Position numbers and translations under genes: made by a program. This document shows positions 58,699-64,000 of a stretch of DNA of 64,000 nt, one piece after another. Position 1 is the first letter of the stretch, and the number at the start of each line of letters is the position of its first letter. Source of the DNA: Sipunculus nudus. Its lineage: Eukaryota; Annelida; Sipuncula; Golfingiida; Sipunculidae. The stretch is from contig CM049318.1 in NCBI GenBank assembly GCA_026874595.1, positions 6,339,741 to 6,403,740 on the forward strand. The letters run 5' to 3'. The notes beneath the pieces were generated by a model, which was given only the letters and a program-made list of their open reading frames with translations, did not search any database and was not told the origin of the DNA.

Positions 58699-60415
58699 GT
58701 GTCTGTAACCTGATTACCAAGTACCTGTAACTTTATTACCAGCCCCTGTAACTTGATAGCAAGTACCTGTAATCTGATTGCCAGTACCTGTTACTTGAAT
58801 ACCAGCACCTGATATCTGACTACCCGTGCCTGTAAACTGATAACTAGTTCCTGTAACCTGATCACCAGTACCTGTAACTTTATTACCAATGTCCGTAACC
58901 TGACTACCAATGTCTGTAACCTGATAACCAGTTTCTGTAACCTGAATACACGTACCTGTTACTTTTTCACAGTACCTGTAACCTGATAACCAGTGTATCT
59001 TACCTAAATACCAGATTTCTATAACTTTATGACCAAATGTCTGTAACCTGACTACCAGTTTCTGTAACCTGACTACCAGTTTCTGTAACCTGACTACCAG
59101 TTTCAGTAACCTGACTACCATTGTCTGTAATCTGATTACCAGTGTCTGTAACCTGATTACGAGCGTCTGTCACCTGATTACTAGTAACTGTTACTTGATT
59201 ACCATTTCCTGTATCTTGATTACTAGTACCTGTAACTTATTAACCAGTGCCTGTAACCTAATAACCATTACCTGTAACCATATTACCAGTGTCTGTAACC
59301 TGAATACCAGTATTTGTTGCTTGATTACCAAACTTCTGTAACTTGATTACCAAATGTCTATAACCTAACTACAGGTGTCTGTAACCTAACTTCCAGTTTC
59401 TGTAACCTGACTATCAGTGTCTGTAGTCTGATTACCCGTGTCTGTCACCTGATTATGAGTGCCTGTCACCTGAATACCAGTAACTGTTACTTGATTACCG
59501 TTTCCTGTAACTTGATAACCAGTGCCTGTAACCTCATAACCAGTGCCTGTAACTTGATTACCAGTACCTGTTACCTGATTACCAGTTCCTGTTACTTGAA
59601 ACCAGTACCTGAAACTTGATAACCAGTACCTGTTACTTGATTACCGGTACAGGTCTGTAACCTGATTACCAGTACCTGTAACTTGAAACCAGTACCTGTT
59701 ACCTGATTACCAGTTCCTGTTACTTGAAACCAGTACCTGAAACTTGATTACCAGTACCTGTTACTTGATTACCGGTACCTGTAACCTGATTACCAGTACC
59801 TGTAACTTGAAACCAGTACCTGTTACCTGATTATAGGTACCTGTCATCTGATTACCAGTGTCTGTCACCTGATTACCAGTGTATGTAACCTGATCATTAC
59901 CAGTGTCTGTAACCTGACTACCAGTGTCTGTAACCTGATTACCAAGTGTCTGTTATCTGAATACCAGTATCTTTAACTTGAATGTCAGTGTCCAATTATC
60001 TTTAATGTGATTACTAATGTCTGTAACCTGATTACCAGTTGCTGTAACCTGATTACTTATGTCTGTAACAGGACTACCAGTGTCTGTTACCTGATTACCA
60101 AGTGACTGTTATCTAATTACCAGTGTCTGTATCTAAAATGCCAGTGTCCAAGTATCTGTAATGTGATTATTTATGTCTGTTTCCTGATTACCAGTTACTG
60201 TAACCTGATTGCTTATGTCTGTAACATGACTACCAGTGTCTGTCACCTGATTTCCAGTGTTTGTACCCTGATTACCAAGTGTCTGTAACCTGATAACCAG
60301 ATGTCTGTAACTAAACAAATGATGTCTATCCTGACTACCAGTGTCTGTAAACTCATTACCAAGTGTCTGTTTCCTGATTAGTGATTACCAAATGTCTTTT
60401 ACCTGATTACCAGTG
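58699..60415 (-). repeat. 21-bp minisatellite, about 80 copies
   Basis: The unit is CTGTAACCTGATTACCAGTR plus one base, with many point variants and occasional 1-3 base insertions (e.g. CCAAGTGT for CCAGTGT). Because 21 is a multiple of three, the minus strand has a 135-codon open frame (58,714-59,121) reading VTGTGNQ-type heptads, ended by length changes. No start context or splice signal supports expression. The array divides into zones where GTACC, GTGTC or TTTC variants dominate, which suggests local homogenisation. Confidence 0.9.
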
Positions 60416-60540
60416 TATATGGTTTGACCTTCTGGTTTGGGTGGAGGAATATGTCTGTGGATGTTTCGTTAATTGATACCTCCTCACGGCACGGTCTGGC
60501 AAGGATAATCTGGAGCAGCATCACACCATGGCAGTTAATG

Positions 60541-60612
60541 CAGCCTGCAGGGCCTACTCTTGTGGGATTCATAATCCAGCCTGCAGGGCCTGCTCTTGTT
60601 GGATTCATTATC
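60541..60612 (+). repeat. 36-bp tandem duplication
   Basis: Two copies starting 'cagcctgcagggcctRctct' lie head to tail; they differ at a few bases. Confidence 0.9.
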
Positions 60613-62664
60613 TGACTCCCAGTAAATATCTCTCAGTTCTATAATCAATCCTAAAACAATTTCTTCAGCATGTTATTCAAATGTTTTTCATAGACAGTTT
60701 TGTCCTCATAAACACCACTTGAATAACAATTTACTACTTGTGAAAAAACTATTTTGGGTACTTTTTCTTTAAATTTCCTACCTTTTCTTACTTTTCCCAC
60801 TTTCTTGTTTTGTACTATAGCATGCACACGAAGTGTCCTAAAGCTGTCAATTACAGTGGAATTATCCTTTTGTAATTACAGATAAAATGTTATGGGTGAT
60901 ATTATATCACCACATGCATATGATCTCACAACTACAGGTACAACCACATGTGACAACCCCATAAAAGCTGGAATATGATCTCAGTAATATAACTTTTTTG
61001 ACTCCACATTCAATCAAGATTTAACATGAATAATGTTGTTACATGTTACACTCTTAACACAGAGCTTCACCTATAGGCCTGCTTCCTATATCGTAAGCCC
61101 TGTTTGTTATGACCTTGTATCCTGAATTGCTACACCAGAGGGGAGCACTGTATTTTTGTCCAATCAGATGAGACCTTGTGCTGGAAGACACAGTCAAGCG
61201 AGGAATACATGGAGCCAATGTTCATTTTGTTTTGAGTGACAGCTCATCGCCCCAGTAACAGTCTGAACAGGCCACAGGCTCAGAGAGAATGGCCCCAGAC
61301 TTGGTTTGCTTAGGGGCTTGGGCACATACAATGCCCGGCTGGTGAGCTGTAATTCAAACGAAAAGTAACAACAAAGGCTGCGTGCACACCTCACTGGCTG
61401 GTTTCAGTTCTGCAGACAACAGATAAATGGCTACACTAACACAGTCATAATGTCATAATCGAATGATGTGAGAATGCACAGGGAGCAATTAAAATTTAAC
61501 CATCAACTGTCATCAGGTGGCACTTAAAGCACAGCTATAAGCGGAGCCAGGATGCCTGTTGAGTGTTTGTTAATTGGCATCTGGTTGGCTGCTTGTCACA
61601 TCATACGTACGTTTTTTTCAGCGGACAACGAACCACCATCTGGTGTCTAAATGTATCATAAACGGTCAGGGCAGGCAGCGGGAAAATCAGTTGTCTTGCG
61701 CAAGATTATCGCTGCCTCGGGAGCGTATTTACATGTGTGCTTTCAGTTCTATTTTTGTCCTACTTTTGCCATGAATTTTCCTACTTTGTCTCATTTTATT
61801 TTATAGTCCTACTTTTGTACTGCTTCTGCATGACTGTGCTTGAAAGCCTAAAAAATGATTGATTCTCTCTTTGGACAAATGGTTGCTTCAGATTAATGGC
61901 CTGACATTTCAGCCTATGAATTCCTGCCCAGGACCATCTAGCAGTGGACATCTATGCCAACATTGTTACCTACTTGGGTAGATATATTCAGAGTTGCCTA
62001 TATGCTACAAAGCACTTATGCAATACTTGATAAATCATAATTCTGATAAAAACTAGTGGTCTTCCATGCAAGTAGATGGAGAGAAACCTTTTTTCATGAT
62101 ACACAGTTCACATGGGGCTCCAGGGCCAAATTGCCAATAATACTCTCAGAGCAGTTCAAAAATTCGAAATTACATGGTGACCCCCCCCCCCCCCACCCCC
62201 CACCCCCCCAAAAAAAATAGCAAAGGTAGGTATTTGGAAAAAGATGAATGATAAATAGAGCTGAGAAAAAAAGTAGGAAAAATAGGTAAACAAAAGCAGG
62301 CAGGCTGTATGGGCTGTTCTGTGTTTACCATGTCAGAGTCACTGCTGGTTATCTTAGACAACCGGCTGTGGGATACAGACCTTGGAAGACACATAAAGTA
62401 ACTCTTCACACGCAGCTTCAGAAGACTATTGGTTGGTTTTCCAACTATAGACCTTAGGTTTGACCGTCCTGTAACAGGACCAAGAACACAAGGCAGCCAC
62501 AGCTGTAAATTTGTGCTCTGTTGGTCACAAGTGGTTGGTTTGGCTCTCAGTAAACAAGTTATCCCAAAGTCTCCCAAAGCCCCTGGCTGTACTGGATACA
62601 GGCTGGAATCAGTAGCTGTTACCTAGTTGGCTCTTATCCTTTTGGGTGCTGCTGATTGAGGAGG
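60613..62664. other. Unique non-coding DNA
   Basis: No recognised repeat and no supported gene. A C-rich tract (62,181-62,209) with a 14-C run is followed by A7. The 135-codon minus-strand frame at 62,170-62,577 ends in that tract and is not called. Confidence 0.5.
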
Positions 62665-62905
62665 AATTACTTTATTATAATTCACATGGTGACGCCCCAG
62701 AAAGGTCACAGGAAATAAAGTCACAATTATAGGTATGATACCATAGGAAATAAAGTTTTTGAAAAAAAGTCGCAAACTACGTTAGGAGAAAAAGTCACGT
62801 GACATAAATGTCACAATTTTTAGCAGGGAAACACACTTTTTTCCTGTTGCTTTTTTTTTCCACAAGACCTGTGACTTTTTTTCTGTGACTTTTTTCCTGG
62901 AATTG
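62665..62905. repeat. Fold-back cluster of CAGGAAATAAAGTCACA-type motifs
   Basis: The left half has 'tcacaggaaataaagtcaca', 'taggaaataaagtttttg' and 'gagaaaaagtcacgtgac'. The right half has the inverted forms 'acttttttcctgttgc', 'tgtgactttttttctgtgac' and 'ttttttcctgg'. The arrangement could fold into a long imperfect hairpin. Its origin is unknown. Confidence 0.6.
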
Positions 62906-64000
62906 ATTCACAAATTCATTTGCAGATCAGAATGGCATGTTTGCTGAATAACAAATTTGATTATAATATTATATAAAACATTAATTCCACTAACATTATG
63001 TGCCATATTATGAAATAATTTTTATACATGTATGGCAATAAAGACACAAGAAAGCAAAGTATATAAAGTGAAGGTGTCTGTAAGAAAAGCCTGACTATTG
63101 CTATGGTTAATTCTTTAATGTAATGTCTGCTGCTACAGTATGTGCTGCAACAGCTCACTGCAAATATTTTTATACATACATGTATTTATTTTCATATTGA
63201 TTGAAATATCTACCACCATGGTTAATGGTCAGTTCATTATAAAGTTAAAATATACAAATTCAGTATTAATTTTTATATTTTATCTCAAAAATTTAACCCA
63301 CACATTCTCAAACAGCAGATCAGACCTACAAAATTGAACTCCAGATGGACTGACGTGTAGAATGATAACCTACCAGTTTCTGAAAATTTAAATTAATTTG
63401 AATAAATCATTTAGTTAAAATAAGCACTATTATAATTAACTGCAACTATCTACAGAGAATATGCTTTTAAAAGGAACATTAAATTTCCACTGTTGGTTGC
63501 TTGCTCAGAAAGTTTTGTGGCTTTGCCTGTAGCAGATAATGCAAAAGCAGTTGGGATTTTTTGAGATGTTGACAGGATCAACACTTCATAAAGTATCTTC
63601 TTACAGCTTATCAAAACAAGGAAAAAGAGGGATAAATTTATGGTGTTTATAAATAATTGATAACTCAGCCCTTTCAAGTGATAAAATATGAAAATTGTCA
63701 TTCAATTGTCACAACAAATGACTGCATAAAGCTGTAGAAAATATAAAGGACAAAACTGAATGACAACAGCCATTGATTTTTATATTTGTTCTATCTGAGT
63801 AAGTAAACCCTGGCAGGGTTATCTCTTCCATCTTGAGACATTTCTGGAAACAAAATGAGTTTTATTACTGTGGTTCCACCTTGACCGTCAAATAATAAAA
63901 TTATCAGGCACTCAATAAAAGTACCGGTATTTAATTTAAGAGGACTAAGGCCATTTCAGATCAGTGTGTGAGGGAGAGGAACTGATTGTTGTCTTGGTTT
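62906..64000. other. Unique non-coding DNA
   Basis: AT-rich, no recognised repeat and no supported gene to the window end. Confidence 0.5.

Noticed and set aside
62170-62577. 135-codon minus-strand frame
   Set aside because: It ends in the C-rich tract (a glycine run when translated) and has a competing plus-strand frame; no domain or splice signal.

Overview
This window looks like nuclear DNA of an animal, most probably a bivalve mollusc. It is AT-rich, full of TA microsatellites and long C tracts, and crowded with dispersed repeats that each enclose a tandem-repeat core. That build is known from bivalve 'pearl'-type and HINE/Helentron-like elements. The species cannot be named from the sequence. 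I found no intact protein-coding gene, rRNA or functional tRNA, and no reverse transcriptase or transposase I could recognise. A few exon-like segments are listed with low confidence.

Layout. 1-11,960 is a nested stack. An array of ~283-bp units (1-869, resuming at 11,538) is interrupted by a 'family 2' element (870-11,537). That element is itself interrupted by a 5.4-kb long-TIR DNA transposon (1,757-7,195) and by a Helitron-type 'family 3' element (9,293-11,258), which holds a 'family 4' element (9,931-10,872). 12,030-16,560 is an element with AGGTCA-rich tandem units, interrupted by a complete 'family 1' element (12,149-15,688). 17,209-17,865 is an 81-bp array. 20,540-25,271 is a minisatellite of about 4.6 kb (68 bp = four 17-bp subunits) bounded by transposon-like inverted termini. 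25-40 kb is mostly unique non-coding DNA with MITEs, a tRNA-derived SINE, a further array (29.07-30.25 kb) and two exon-like segments. 40,186-50,823 is a second nested pile of family 1 and family 2 elements. 50.8-58.7 kb holds two adjacent MITEs, a probable SINE and an inverted AGGTCA/family 1 copy. 58,699-60,415 is a 21-bp minisatellite. The rest is unique sequence with one fold-back cluster near 62.7 kb.

Working together. No pathway or operon is present. The unifying theme is mobile-element architecture. Families 1, 2 and 4 begin with TTAGC next to T. Families 1, 3 and 4 carry a terminal or subterminal inverted sequence at the 5' end and a CCGTC/CTGTC-rich tract or its remnant just inside. 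All carry tandem units, in most cases with the 12-bp palindrome GGTGGCGCCACC. Families 1, 2 and 3 have a hairpin just before the 3' end, and all end in CTTG or CTAG followed by T. Several insertions can be proved inside the window because the interrupted repeat resumes on the far side.
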